NCBI GenBank assembly: GCA_009885185.1 | Contig: VFLF01000343.1 | Coordinates: 1 to 5,343, forward strand | Length of the DNA: 5,343 nt | Direction: 5' to 3' | DNA from: Nitrosomonadales bacterium | Lineage (GTDB): Bacteria > Pseudomonadota > Gammaproteobacteria > Burkholderiales > SG8-41 | Shown: positions 5,283 through 5,343 of the stretch, in pieces | Layout of the letters: every line of letters starts with the position of its first letter | Position numbering within the stretch: position 1 is the stretch's first letter | Notes under the pieces: model-generated | The model's database searches: none | What the model saw: the letters and a program-made list of their open reading frames with translations, nothing else | What the model was told of the DNA's origin: nothing | Made by a program: the position numbers and the translations under genes

Positions 5283-5343
5283 TGGGGAGTCGCCAAGTGG
5301 TAAGGCACCGGATTTTGATTCCGGCATTCGTAGGTTCGATCCC
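5283..5343 (+). tRNA. tRNA-Gln (anticodon TTG), 3' end cut by window edge
   Basis: About 61 of roughly 75 bases are present, closely resembling E. coli tRNA-Gln(UUG). The 5' acceptor strand is TGGGGAG (5283-5289), with the U1 start typical of bacterial tRNA-Gln. The D stem is GCC/GGC (5292-5294 with 5304-5306). The anticodon stem CCGGA/TCCGG (5308-5312 with 5320-5324) closes a seven-base loop TTTTGAT, with anticodon TTG at 5315-5317. The T arm begins GTAGG, then loop TTCGATC (5335-5341), and the first two bases of the 3' strand are visible. The acceptor 3' strand lies beyond the edge. Placement after ispE is the conserved order, in which prs normally follows. Confidence 0.95.

Noticed and set aside
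1..5343. CRISPR array, insertion sequence, phage or toxin-antitoxin genes, or an undescribed multi-gene system
   Set aside because: I saw no spaced repeats, transposase, terminal inverted repeats or target-site duplications. Nearly all sequence is accounted for by conserved genes and short spacers.

Overview
The window looks like a GC-rich chromosomal segment from a Beta- or Gammaproteobacterium. The strongest evidence is the order TPR protein - lolB - ispE - tRNA-Gln(UUG) on the plus strand, a conserved arrangement in those classes that normally continues into prs, rplY and pth beyond the right edge. LolB itself is restricted to Beta-/Gammaproteobacteria and close relatives. I cannot name a genus; a betaproteobacterium of the Nitrosomonadales type is a guess only.

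Left part (1-1856, minus strand): a compact ABC-2 exporter operon of the GldA/GldF/GldG type. It is transcribed leftwards as ATPase, then six-helix permease, then the N-terminus of a GldG-family accessory protein cut by the window edge. ATPase and permease overlap by ATGA, and the accessory gene starts 15 bases after the permease stop.

Middle (1857-2018): a 162-base divergent intergenic region, markedly AT-rich between about 1897 and 1980. It must hold the promoters of both operons and contains a perfect 16-base interrupted palindrome.

Right part (2019-5343, plus strand): an exported TPR-repeat protein positioned like Pseudomonas PA4667/LbcA, overlapping by ATGA with lolB (outer-membrane lipoprotein receptor). 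After 16 bases comes ispE (CDP-ME kinase of the MEP isoprenoid pathway), then a 42-base AT-rich spacer and a tRNA-Gln cut by the window end. A near-consensus sigma-70 promoter (TTGAAA - 17 - TACAAT) lies inside the ispE coding sequence and probably drives the tRNA and whatever follows.

Most of the window is conserved housekeeping sequence, and I see no mobile element, CRISPR array, phage gene or new multi-gene system. The points most worth checking are the internal ispE promoter, the LolB variant with Thr where E. coli has its functional protruding-loop Leu, and the ambiguous export class of the TPR protein.
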